DNA from: Clostridiaceae bacterium
Lineage (GTDB): Bacteria > Bacillota > Clostridia > Acetivibrionales > Acetivibrionaceae
Assembly: GCA_012519925.1 (NCBI GenBank)
Contig: JAAYPF010000019.1
Span: forward strand, 1 to 64,000
Direction: 5' to 3'
DNA: 64,000 bases
Below are positions 17,525 through 26,339 of the stretch, piece after piece. The notes under the pieces were generated by a model. That model was given only the letters and a program-made list of their open reading frames with translations, made no database searches and was not told the origin of the DNA. The translations under genes were made by a program, and so were the position numbers. The stretch's first letter is position 1; the number at the start of each line of letters is the position of its first letter.

Positions 17525-17632
17525 CCCCCTTCACTTTGTCTCTTTCACTCCGTTCCAAGAGACGTACTAGAAAAGTTCCGGGGCATCGAGCCCCTTCACT
17601 TTTGTCTCTTTCACTCCGTTCCAAGAGACGTA
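17525..17632. repeat. Tandem pair of a palindromic repeat element flanking a GC hairpin
   Basis: Two near-identical copies, 17525-17566 and 17591-17632, each with the stem GTCTCTT / AAGAGAC and the core TCACTCCGTTCC; they differ by one T. Between them is GGGGC-ATCGA-GCCCC (17580-17594). On the minus strand the right copy supplies the last codons and the stop of the PLP-enzyme gene. A third, diverged copy is at 23224-23270. Confidence 0.75.
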
Positions 17633-18906
17633 ATCAATTGTCTGTCAAGCATATTTTGAAGAGCTATCATTATTGCAAGCTTCACATGCTCATAGACTAG
17701 TCCTCCCTGCATGTATGCAATATAGGGAGGCTTTATTGGTGCATCCGCACTAAGCTCGATGGAAGAACCTTGAATAAATGCACCTGCTGCCATAATAACC
17801 GGGCTGTCATATCCTGGCATGTCCCAGGGTTCAGGAGTAACATACGAATCAACTGGCGAACCCTTTTGAATCCCCTGACAAAACGCTATAAGACTTTCAG
17901 GGTTGTTAAACTTAACAGCTTGAATAATATCTCCCCGTAAGTCTGTTGTATCTGGGCTAATTTCAAACCCAAGTCTTTTCATAACGGTACTACAAAGTAC
18001 TGCACCTTTTAGGCTTTCAGCTACAACATGCGGTGCCATAAAAAGACCTTGAAACATCAAACGGTTATGCCCTAGAGAAGAACCCACCTCTTTTCCAAGC
18101 CCCGGTGTAGTAAGTCTGTATGCAGCATTATTTACACAAACTTTAGAACCCACAATATACCCTCCGGTTTCCGCAAGCCCTCCTCCGGGGTTTTTTATAA
18201 GTGACCCGGCTGTCAAATCCGCTCCAGCTTCTATCGGTTCACGCTCTTCAACAAACTCTCCATAGCAGTTGTCAACCATAACTACTAAGTCTTTTTTTAT
18301 ACTCTTTATAAATCTAACAGTCTTTTCTATATCCTCTATTAAAAGCGATTGTCTCCATTCATAGCCTCTTGATCTTTGAATAAGCACCATTCTTGTTCGC
18401 TCATTTATGCTTTTGCCTATTGAATCTAAATCAGGTTTACCATTCTCCAAAAGCTCAACCTGTGAGTATGTAACACCAAATTCTTTTAGAGAGCCTCCAC
18501 CTTCACCTCTTATACCTATTACTTCCTCTAAAGTGTCATAGGGCTTACCGGTTACACAAAGAAGCTCATCACCCGGTCTTAAATTGCCATACAAACACAG
18601 AGCCAACGCATGAGTCCCAGATACTATCTGATGTCTAACAAGAGCATCTTCAGCCTTAAAAACATCTTTGTACACATTATCTAAGACATCCCTGCCTTTA
18701 TCATCATAGCCATATCCCGTTGTTCCCGGAAAATGAGTATCACTTAAATTGTTCCTTTGCATTGCTCTTATTACTTTTAACTGATTATACTCCTTTACTG
18801 TATCAATCCTTCGAAATTCTTCCTGTACTTCTTCTTGTGCCCAATTGATACACTTTAGTACATTACTATCTATGTTAAATTCCTTTTCCAACAAGTCTTT
18901 TATCAT
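17611..18906 (-). CDS. Methionine gamma-lyase-family PLP enzyme (YnbB / 'aluminium resistance' family)
   Basis: 431 residues, fold type I PLP enzyme related to cystathionine beta/gamma-lyases. PLP lysine in GSLIKNPGGG near residue 235; VDNCYGEF holds the aspartate that pairs with the pyridine nitrogen; SGTHAL binds phosphate. Substrate is unknown for this subfamily; the aluminium name is historical. The last residues, SLGTE and the stop, are encoded by the repeat element at 17591-17632, so the original C-terminus may have been replaced. It heads the ylm operon behind the promoter at 19005-19032. Confidence 0.85.
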   Translation of the reverse strand: MIKDLLEKEFNIDSNVLKCINWAQEEVQEEFRRIDTVKEYNQLKVIRAMQRNNLSDTHFPGTTGYGYDDKGRDVLDNVYKDVFKAEDALVRHQIVSGTHALALCLYGNLRPGDELLCVTGKPYDTLEEVIGIRGEGGGSLKEFGVTYSQVELLENGKPDLDSIGKSINERTRMVLIQRSRGYEWRQSLLIEDIEKTVRFIKSIKKDLVVMVDNCYGEFVEEREPIEAGADLTAGSLIKNPGGGLAETGGYIVGSKVCVNNAAYRLTTPGLGKEVGSSLGHNRLMFQGLFMAPHVVAESLKGAVLCSTVMKRLGFEISPDTTDLRGDIIQAVKFNNPESLIAFCQGIQKGSPVDSYVTPEPWDMPGYDSPVIMAAGAFIQGSSIELSADAPIKPPYIAYMQGGLVYEHVKLAIMIALQNMLDRQLITSLGTE

Positions 18907-19004
18907 ATTTACCTTTTCCTCTCACTTTCTGTATCTAACGATGTTTAAAACCAGTATACACAAACACTCTCAGAAACACTATGTAAAATCTGTCATCACT
19001 AACT

Positions 19005-19032
19005 ATTTTATCACATAACTTTTTGAATTCAA
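19005..19032 (-). promoter_or_regulatory. Promoter of the PLP enzyme-HlyD-ylm cluster
   Basis: Minus strand -35 TTGAAT (19027-19032), 16-bp spacer, -10 TAAAAT (19005-19010) with an upstream TG. It lies just after the GH13 stop codon, so the division cluster can be transcribed independently. Confidence 0.5.
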
Positions 19033-19041
19033 CCATCTTTC

Positions 19042-20763
19042 TTATGAGTTTCCTTCCAATTTCAGTATCTTCCACTCATAGGGTTTGAATGACTCCTTTA
19101 TTATCCCCTTATCCAATTTGACAATTGTTTCATGTTTAAGATCCAACGCACAAATCTCTTCCCTATCTATGCATCCTGTATATATCTTTCCGCTAGCTTT
19201 AGCATTGGTCGTATTCATAATAACAATTATAAACCCTTTTTGTGTCTTTCTTCCGAAAGTCAATATCCCTTTATCACCTTTTACCTCAAGTGCAATAAAT
19301 TTGCCCTTTCTTAAGGCCTTATGTTCTTTTCTCAAGCCTATTAAAAAACGATATAGTTTTAACAGCTTCATATTCCATTTATCTTTTTCCCAAATCATAG
19401 GATTTCGACAGTCAGGATCTTCTTCACCCTTCATTCCTATTTCATCTCCATAATAAACCATTGGTACACCTACAAAGGTAAATTGAAATACCACAGCAAG
19501 TTCAAAACGTTTTTCACAGCCCCTGCATAGACTCAAAAACCGTGCAGTATCATGGGTACTTATAACATTAACCATACTGTTTAGCACCCCAGCTTTATGT
19601 TTCATTAAGTATCCTCCTAGCCTTTGAACAAAGACCTCAGAATTTATCGATCTGTATGCAAACAAATCATTAACCAAAGACTTTAGTGGATAGTTTATAA
19701 CTGTATCAAACTGATCTCCATTTAACCATGAAGACGCTTCATCAAATATTTCTCCAATAAGCACTATTTCCCTCTTTACAGTTTTTAACTCTCTTCTGAT
19801 ATGCCTTAGAAAATCCCGTTCAACCTCATCGGCAACATCAAATCTCCATCCGTCTATTTCAAATTCGCAGGTCCAATATTTCAAAACATTTGTCAGATAT
19901 TCTACAACTTCCGGATTTGAAGTATTGAGTTTAGGCATACCGCCAAAGAAAGAAAAACATTGATAATTAGGTTTTGGGTAATTTGTGATGGGAAATGAAT
20001 CTATATAAAACCAATCTTTATATAGTGAGTTCTGTCCATTGACAGAAACATCTCGGAAGGCAAAGAAATCCCTTCCCGTGTGATTTAAAACAGCATCAAA
20101 TATAATTTTTATATTTGATGCATGGCATAATTCAATAAACTCTTTCAACTGTGCTTTGTTACCAAATACAGGATCCAATTCATAATAATCACTTATATCA
20201 TATCTATGATAGGATTCAGACTTAAAAACAGGATTGAGATAAATACAGTTAACTCCAAGTGCTTTTATATAATCAAACTCCGATATCAACCCACTGATAT
20301 TTCCTCCATAAAATGCTCCATCTACATTTTCAAAACTACCTTTTCTCTTAAATCTATCAGGAAATATCTGATATATTACGCTATTTTCAAACCATTCCAT
20401 ACCCTTAACAATATCCGTACTGCATATACAAGAATAAGAAAAGTGCCCCCCTGCTGGCCTACACTTGTGAAATCCGCTTTGATTGAACCAAATGGCTTCA
20501 TAGGCATCTTCCAGATAAAACATGTACTTGACCCTTTTAATCCCAGTACAAATTCTAGCTTCATAATAGTCAAACAACTCATCAGAAACCTCTTTATTCA
20601 TTACTATCTTTCCCTTAACGGATGAATCATATTTTTCTTCATAATACAAAACACAAACCAACATTTCATTTTTGCATGTTCTTATTCTTATCAAAAGTTC
20701 AGAGTCATTCAATGGGTATGCATATTCACTATATTGTTTGTGATATATAGCTTCCTTTAACAT
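19042..20763 (-). CDS. Glycoside hydrolase family 13 (neopullulanase / cyclomaltodextrinase-like)
   Basis: 573 residues with no signal peptide, so probably cytoplasmic. The N-terminal domain (about 1-115) resembles the CBM34 starch-binding domain of neopullulanases. The catalytic barrel shows all four GH13 regions: DAVLNHTG, GWRFDVADE with the nucleophile aspartate, GEIFD with the acid glutamate, and STHDTARF. A C-terminal beta domain follows. Likely opens maltodextrins or cyclodextrins taken up from starch. The gene stands alone on its strand between two unrelated units; no transport genes are nearby. The exact specificity cannot be told from sequence. Confidence 0.92.
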   Translation of the reverse strand: MLKEAIYHKQYSEYAYPLNDSELLIRIRTCKNEMLVCVLYYEEKYDSSVKGKIVMNKEVSDELFDYYEARICTGIKRVKYMFYLEDAYEAIWFNQSGFHKCRPAGGHFSYSCICSTDIVKGMEWFENSVIYQIFPDRFKRKGSFENVDGAFYGGNISGLISEFDYIKALGVNCIYLNPVFKSESYHRYDISDYYELDPVFGNKAQLKEFIELCHASNIKIIFDAVLNHTGRDFFAFRDVSVNGQNSLYKDWFYIDSFPITNYPKPNYQCFSFFGGMPKLNTSNPEVVEYLTNVLKYWTCEFEIDGWRFDVADEVERDFLRHIRRELKTVKREIVLIGEIFDEASSWLNGDQFDTVINYPLKSLVNDLFAYRSINSEVFVQRLGGYLMKHKAGVLNSMVNVISTHDTARFLSLCRGCEKRFELAVVFQFTFVGVPMVYYGDEIGMKGEEDPDCRNPMIWEKDKWNMKLLKLYRFLIGLRKEHKALRKGKFIALEVKGDKGILTFGRKTQKGFIIVIMNTTNAKASGKIYTGCIDREEICALDLKHETIVKLDKGIIKESFKPYEWKILKLEGNS

Positions 20764-20899
20764 TTATCCTCACTACACCTCTAAAATATCTTATAATACT
20801 ATAATAACACAACCCGCCCAGCAATTGAATATCTCCCGATTCACAACCCTTGAATTTTTTCTTTGCTTATATTAATATTCAAAGGAAAGGTGATGGGTC

Positions 20900-21913
20900 A
20901 TGATAATAAAACATATTGTTGAAAGTACCGATAACGGCAAAGTCGTAAAATATATACTAAAAAACAGAATGGAGATTTCCGAGAGATTAATAAAAAAACT
21001 CAAATATCAAAGCAAAATACACCTTAACCAAAAACCCGTTTTTGTCAATGCAATAGTTACAGAAGGGGATGTTATTGAGGTGGATATTGAATATAATGAA
21101 GAGGTGGAGGATTTGCTTCCTCAAGATATTCCTATAGATATTATCTATGAGGATGATTGCCTAATTGCCATAAACAAAGTATCCGATATTGTTGTCCACC
21201 CTACATGTCTTCATCTTGACGGAACTCTTGCTAATGCTGTCGCCTATCACATGACAAAAAAAGGCATAATTAAAAAAATACGACCAGTTATTAGGCTCGA
21301 TAGAAATACCTCTGGCATAATAATATTTGCCAAAAACTCTTTTACTCAAGAATTTCTCATCCGTCAAATGAATAACAATACTTTTCTAAAAGAATACATA
21401 GGTATCGTAAATGGCAAGGTAAAAAGTACAAAGGGTACTATTAATCTTCCCATAGAACGTAAAGACGGAAGCATAATGTTAAGGCAGGTTTCGCCTTCCG
21501 GAGACAAATCGGTGACACATTTTGAAACACTAGAAATCCTAAAACAATTTTCTTTTCTAAAGTTCCGTTTAGAAACTGGAAGAACACATCAAATAAGGGT
21601 TCACTGTCAAGCTATCGGACATCCCCTATTAGGAGATACCCTATATCCCTACTTGCCTGTTTCACAGCCTCTAAATATTAGAAATCTTATTGAAGAGGAT
21701 AAAGTAATATACGAGATAGGTAATGATATTTCCACCAATCCATCTACTATTACCCAATGTACAAATTATTCTCAATTAACTGATATAATTGAAAGACAGG
21801 CACTTCATTCCTATCGAGTAGAATTTATTCATCCAATAACCAAGAAAACTATACAACTAATTGCACCAATTCCAAAAGACATTAATTATGCTCTGGAAAT
21901 ATTGAGAAAATAA
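20900..21913 (+). CDS. RluA-family RNA pseudouridine synthase
   Basis: 337 residues. An N-terminal S4-like RNA-binding part (about 1-75) precedes the catalytic domain. The catalytic aspartate is in RLDRNTSGIIIFAK (near residue 135; most relatives have RLDRDTSG, here Asn after Arg). FLETGRTHQIR-type and HPLLGDTLY blocks follow. Target is probably 23S rRNA or tRNA, as for RluD/RluA, but not assignable. AAAGGTGAT lies upstream of ATG. A tail of about 60 residues after the core is longer than usual. Confidence 0.9.
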   Translation: MIIKHIVESTDNGKVVKYILKNRMEISERLIKKLKYQSKIHLNQKPVFVNAIVTEGDVIEVDIEYNEEVEDLLPQDIPIDIIYEDDCLIAINKVSDIVVHPTCLHLDGTLANAVAYHMTKKGIIKKIRPVIRLDRNTSGIIIFAKNSFTQEFLIRQMNNNTFLKEYIGIVNGKVKSTKGTINLPIERKDGSIMLRQVSPSGDKSVTHFETLEILKQFSFLKFRLETGRTHQIRVHCQAIGHPLLGDTLYPYLPVSQPLNIRNLIEEDKVIYEIGNDISTNPSTITQCTNYSQLTDIIERQALHSYRVEFIHPITKKTIQLIAPIPKDINYALEILRK

Positions 21914-22057
21914 TCGCCCACTTATTTACATCTTTTAACATTGGTGTTATTATAATATTTGTTTTCCAACATATCCAAGGCCACAAAAGCGCCCTGATAA
22001 GGATGTGTAAACATATCCGAAACTTCAACTATAACAATAAAATGGAGGGAGTCTTAA

Positions 22058-22642
22058 GTGGAAATTCTCAAAGACAAATACACTATAACTGAACTAAGCA
22101 ACCGGTTAGGAGTAACCGACCATGCTTTAAGGTATTATGAAAAAGAGTTTAATATGCACGTTCCAAAGGACAGCAGAGGCAGACGCTATTATACACCTGA
22201 GTATGCTAATATCATGTTTCAGATTAAGAGTATGAGGGATGATGGTCTTGAAATTAAGGCTATTAAGAAAATTCTCCAGTCTGAAAATATCATAAATGAA
22301 CCTCCGCCTGTTGTGAAGGATAATGCTTTTAATATTCTAACTCCTGTTAACTCAAACGAAAATGTGTTAGACTTCAAGATTTTTTTTAATGAATTTGGAG
22401 AAAAACTCACGAAAACCTTTTCAACAGAAATAACCACTGCTAAAGAGCAGATAAACAAAGAGATCACTCAAACTAAGCTAGAACTCGGAGCTTGTATGGA
22501 TAATAATTTAAGAAAAATCGAATGTAAATTGGATAAACATTTCGAGAATATAGATCACTCTTTGGGATTATGGCGTGAAAAAAATAAAGGAGGCTTTTTC
22601 AGCCGCCTTTCAAGGGCAATGTCAAGAAAAAAATCAATTTAA
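22058..22642 (+). CDS. MerR-like DNA-binding protein with coiled-coil tail
   Basis: 194 residues. The N-terminal 75 residues form a MerR winged helix: YTITELSNRLGVTDHALRYYE, then RGRRYYTPEY. The rest is a long helical region (about 110-180) without cysteine ligands, so it is not a metal sensor. Ends with a basic RLSRAMSRKKSI. Similar architecture occurs in chromosome-anchoring MerR-like proteins such as RacA, but the match is weak. GTG start, GGAGGGA upstream. Ligand and targets unknown. Confidence 0.75.
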   Translation: MEILKDKYTITELSNRLGVTDHALRYYEKEFNMHVPKDSRGRRYYTPEYANIMFQIKSMRDDGLEIKAIKKILQSENIINEPPPVVKDNAFNILTPVNSNENVLDFKIFFNEFGEKLTKTFSTEITTAKEQINKEITQTKLELGACMDNNLRKIECKLDKHFENIDHSLGLWREKNKGGFFSRLSRAMSRKKSI

Positions 22643-22644
22643 TT

Positions 22645-22683
22645 CACCTAATTTAGGGAGCGTAATGCCCCCTAAATTAGGTG
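22645..22683. terminator. Bidirectional terminator hairpin
   Basis: Perfect 14-bp stem CACCTAATTTAGGG / CCCTAAATTAGGTG directly after the MerR-like gene and before the converging chemosensory operon. Confidence 0.7.
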
Positions 22684-22705
22684 GTTTATTGAGAATTATC
22701 TTGTT

Positions 22706-23104
22706 TTAATCCACTGGAAATCCTAGCTTCTTCATGACCTTAATGAGTTTTTGAGTATTTATAGGTTTAGAAGCGTACGCTTGACATCCTGTTTCAAAAG
22801 AATCGAATACATTTTTCACATCATTAAGAGCAGTAGTCATAATTATCTTAACCATATTCTTTTCATCAATTCCCTTCTCCTGCTCTAACTTCCGAATTGT
22901 TTCTAAAACCTTTATTCCGTCCATCTTAGGCATCATAATATCAAGGCACACAAGATCATAGGGTATTCCTTCTTCATGTGCTAAGGAAAATGCTTCTATA
23001 GTCTCTGCCCCGTCAATAGTCATATCACATTCTCCATAACTAGATAAAAACTTGGACAAAAACTTCCTACTGGCAAAATCGTCTTCTGCAATAAGTATTC
23101 TCAT
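22706..23104 (-). CDS. Stand-alone response regulator receiver (CheY-like)
   Basis: 132 residues, only a receiver domain. Acidic pocket in AEDDFAS, phospho-acceptor aspartate in CLDIMMPKMDG near residue 56, Thr in IMTTA and Lys in ASKPIN. Last gene of the chemosensory operon, about 120 bases after the large histidine kinase, which has no receiver at its own C-terminus. It is therefore the probable phosphate acceptor of that kinase. No output domain, so it acts through protein contact. Confidence 0.88.
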   Translation of the reverse strand: MRILIAEDDFASRKFLSKFLSSYGECDMTIDGAETIEAFSLAHEEGIPYDLVCLDIMMPKMDGIKVLETIRKLEQEKGIDEKNMVKIIMTTALNDVKNVFDSFETGCQAYASKPINTQKLIKVMKKLGFPVD

Positions 23105-23223
23105 TTTTTACACCTCTCTAGTTATAAATTTCACTTTTGGTAATTCTAACAACAACTGGTTAATATGTATCTTAAGAAACTCAAGTTTTGTTAGGCTTGG
23201 GCTATTATCTACTAATGATTCTG

Positions 23224-23270
23224 CCCCCTTACGTTTTTGCCTCTTTCTCTTCGTTCGAAAGAAGCGTAAG
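23224..23270. repeat. Third, diverged copy of the palindromic repeat
   Basis: The segment has CTTACG (23228-23233) paired with CGTAAG (23265-23270) and an inner CTTTC / GAAAG stem. On the minus strand its order of blocks (TACG, CTTCTTT, GAACG, GAGAAAGAG, CAAAA, AAGGGG) parallels the copies at 17525-17632. It contains the stop codon of the histidine kinase gene. Confidence 0.5.
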
Positions 23271-26200
23271 TATGTTAAAAAGGCTTTCAACTTTTTCAAT
23301 ATTATTTCTTCTTGCCATAAGCTGTATTTTAAAAGCCAAACTCTTTACTTTGTCATTTTCCTTTCGTATAGCAATATCTTTAATCAAGGAGGCTGCCTTT
23401 TCTATTAACACCATATTTTTAGTTTGAATTGCCTTGTGTAAATTGTCCATATACTTACTATAATTATTTTTACTTTCCTCCTCTAAACCTCCTTCCGCAC
23501 TTTTATCAGCTTGTCCATAAGTATTAATTTCATAAATATCAACTTTGTCTGATTTTTGCTCTAAATCTCCAATATAGTATTCCTCGTTTAGTTTTTCTCC
23601 ATCTTTATTATTTTTAATTGAAAGCAATACTGTAAATGTAAAAACACTCCCTTTGTTCTTTTCGCTTTCAACATAAATTTCTCCACCCATCATTTCAACA
23701 AGCTGCTTAGTAATAGCAAGTCCTAATCCTGTACCACCATATTTTCTTGTTATAGAGCCATCTACTTGGCTAAAGCTTTTAAACAGTCTTTTCATCTCAT
23801 CCTTGCTAATACCTATTCCAGTATCGGATACTTCAAACTTTATCAAAACTTTTTCATCAATCTGCCTAACAACACTTGCTCGAATGTCCACACCACCAAA
23901 ATCAGTAAACTTAACAGCATTAGATATAAGATTGTTCAACACTTGCTGAAGTCTTATAGGATCTCCTGTAACAAACCTAGGTATATCACCCTCTATCTGA
24001 CATTTATACTTAAGGTCTTTTTCCCTGATTTTGAACAAATGTGTCTTAAAAGTATCGTCTAGAAGCTTGTACAAATCAAATTGTATTGTATCTATAGTCA
24101 TTTTTCCTGCTTCAATTTTCGAATAATCCAAAATATCATTTATAACGCTCAATAACATATCTGCACATGAATTGACAATATTTAAATTTTCCCTTTGATC
24201 TTCCGAAAGTTCAGATTGTAAGGTTAAATTAGTCATTCCTATTATGCCGTTTAAAGGAGTTCTAATCTCATGACTCATATTAGCCAAGAACTCACTTTTT
24301 GATCTGCTTATAGCTTCTGCAGCTTCCTTAGCTATCCTTAGATTCTCTGTAACTTGCCTTTTTTCAGTAACATCAGTACAAACACCTATAAATCCTGCAA
24401 AATCATCCTCTAAATTTGAAAAAGGTCTTCCTTCGTTAACAATCCATCTATATTCACCATCAAATCTTCTTAAGCGAAACTCTATCTCATAAGCTTTATG
24501 CTCTAATAGTGCTTTTCTATAAATGTATTCAAAATGCTCAACATCGTCAGGGTGCATATTTTCAATCCATCCTCCATTTAATTCCTCCTCCATTTTTCTA
24601 CCAGTAAACCTAAGCCAAGTCTTGTTAAAATAGTTAATCACTCCATCCTTTCCCGATCTCCAGATTGACGCAGGAAACTCTTCAAATAAAGTAATATAGA
24701 AATTTCTAGACCAACTTAAAGCCTCCTCAACTCTCTTTTTAGAGGTAATATCTTCTACTAATACAAGTGCACATTCCTCATCATCTATTATTATAGGTAC
24801 AGCATTTATGGATACCCATATGATCTCATTCTTGTCTTCAAGCCTTAAGGGATAGTTAAATTCATGGCGTTGAATTTCAGCCTTATTCACAATAATATTG
24901 TTTATAGCCCTTTGAAATTTACAATTACGGCATTTAGCCCCCATACCACATCCCTTATCACATATATTACCGCAGTCCTCATTATAATCTCTAAAATTTC
25001 CACAACAAATTGCCTCTCCCACTCGTTTGCCAATAATACTTTCTTTTGTTTTTCTTAATATATTTACAAACAAAGTATTTGTCTTTTTAATATATCTATG
25101 TCTGTCCACAATTAACATACCTACTGGTGCAGTATCAAATATAGTTTGGAGTTTTTTCTGCTCATTAGCCAGCTTATCTTCATACTTCTTTCTTTCGGTT
25201 ATGTCTTCAGAAATACCCAACCAGTTTGTAATACTTCCTTCTGTGTTTCTTATAGAAGAAATAGCAGCTAATTGCCATGTTATTTCTCCATTCTTCTTTT
25301 TTAAATTGAATTCTCCATGCCATTCGGTATTTTTCTCGGTATCTATAAAATCAATAATCTCTTTTTTGTTTACAAAGTCTGAAAAAGATTTTTCTTTTGC
25401 TTCTTCTATAGTACAACCGGTTACTTCTAAAAATTTCGGATTTGCATATTCTACTTGCCCTTGTGCATCTGCTACCAATACTAAACTTGGACTTTGCTGT
25501 ACAACCATCGATAGTTTCCTAAGCTCATGCTCATTCTCTTTGATTCTTGTAATATCTCTAAATACTACAACCACTCCAATTATATTATCTTCAGTATCTC
25601 TAATAGGAGCAGAACTTGCAGACACATACATTTCTTTGCCTTTCTTTGAAAGCAAAATAGTGTTTTCTTTAAGCCCTAAAGAATAGCCCTCTGCCATTAC
25701 TCTTTCAAAAGGACTTTGAGCACGGTTTCCTGTGTTTTTATCGAATATATTAAAAACCAAATCTAAAGGCTTACCAATAGCTTCTGTACTACTCCACTGT
25801 GTTATATTAATAGCAGACTTATTTAGCATTTTTATATTTCCATGCTGATCGGTAGTAATAACTCCATCGCCTATACTTTCAAAAGTTATTGCTAAACGTT
25901 CCACTTCTTCTACCAGTTCTCGTTTAAAAGAATCCTGTGCTCTTTTCTTCTTGATAGAAGATAATTCTTTATACACAATTAACCCTAAATAGTCTAAATC
26001 CTCTTTAAAGCAAAAACTGTCAAAGCCTTCTTTTAAAATACTAAAAGCATCAGGATAATTGTCTTTATCCAAAATAGCTATAAACGGAATATTTCCAACA
26101 GCCTCTTTGCAGGATAAAAAAATTTCCTGATAAGAAACCTCAGAACCTACGTCAAATAAAACCATGTCATACTCATTTAGCTCTATAGAGGTTTTAAAAG

Positions 26201-26315
26201 CATAAACATCTATTACACTTTTTATTGAAAACTCAAAATCAGTTTGTTTTAATGCCTTTTCAACTTTATCTGTTAATCCCTCATCCATTCCTACTAACAA
26301 AAGCTTTTTACCCAA
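23229..26315 (-). CDS. Multi-PAS sensor histidine kinase with receiver-like N-terminus and Hpt-like tail
   Basis: 1028 residues, no clear membrane segment, so a cytoplasmic sensor. Order: receiver-like domain (about 1-120); PAS1 (145-260); PAS2 (265-385); a cysteine-rich PAS3 (390-530) with nine cysteines from ICCGNF to CRNCKF; PAS4 (535-660); HisKA with SHEIRTPLNG (about 690); HATPase with N box NLISNAVKF, DTGIGI and GTGLGLAI. The last 75 residues look like an Hpt helix bundle but the expected histidine is missing. The stop codon lies in a repeat element. It is the sixth gene of the che operon, so it likely feeds the receiver downstream or crosstalks with CheY. Confidence 0.88.
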   Translation of the reverse strand: MGKKLLLVGMDEGLTDKVEKALKQTDFEFSIKSVIDVYAFKTSIELNEYDMVLFDVGSEVSYQEIFLSCKEAVGNIPFIAILDKDNYPDAFSILKEGFDSFCFKEDLDYLGLIVYKELSSIKKKRAQDSFKRELVEEVERLAITFESIGDGVITTDQHGNIKMLNKSAINITQWSSTEAIGKPLDLVFNIFDKNTGNRAQSPFERVMAEGYSLGLKENTILLSKKGKEMYVSASSAPIRDTEDNIIGVVVVFRDITRIKENEHELRKLSMVVQQSPSLVLVADAQGQVEYANPKFLEVTGCTIEEAKEKSFSDFVNKKEIIDFIDTEKNTEWHGEFNLKKKNGEITWQLAAISSIRNTEGSITNWLGISEDITERKKYEDKLANEQKKLQTIFDTAPVGMLIVDRHRYIKKTNTLFVNILRKTKESIIGKRVGEAICCGNFRDYNEDCGNICDKGCGMGAKCRNCKFQRAINNIIVNKAEIQRHEFNYPLRLEDKNEIIWVSINAVPIIIDDEECALVLVEDITSKKRVEEALSWSRNFYITLFEEFPASIWRSGKDGVINYFNKTWLRFTGRKMEEELNGGWIENMHPDDVEHFEYIYRKALLEHKAYEIEFRLRRFDGEYRWIVNEGRPFSNLEDDFAGFIGVCTDVTEKRQVTENLRIAKEAAEAISRSKSEFLANMSHEIRTPLNGIIGMTNLTLQSELSEDQRENLNIVNSCADMLLSVINDILDYSKIEAGKMTIDTIQFDLYKLLDDTFKTHLFKIREKDLKYKCQIEGDIPRFVTGDPIRLQQVLNNLISNAVKFTDFGGVDIRASVVRQIDEKVLIKFEVSDTGIGISKDEMKRLFKSFSQVDGSITRKYGGTGLGLAITKQLVEMMGGEIYVESEKNKGSVFTFTVLLSIKNNKDGEKLNEEYYIGDLEQKSDKVDIYEINTYGQADKSAEGGLEEESKNNYSKYMDNLHKAIQTKNMVLIEKAASLIKDIAIRKENDKVKSLAFKIQLMARRNNIEKVESLFNILTLLSNEEKEAKT

Positions 26316-26339
26316 AATGCCACCTCATCTTCAACTAAT

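Noticed and set aside
17520-17624. In-frame N-terminal extension of the HlyD-like protein
   Set aside because: The extra 35 residues are a read-through of the repeat elements; a proper site and ATG lie at 17519.
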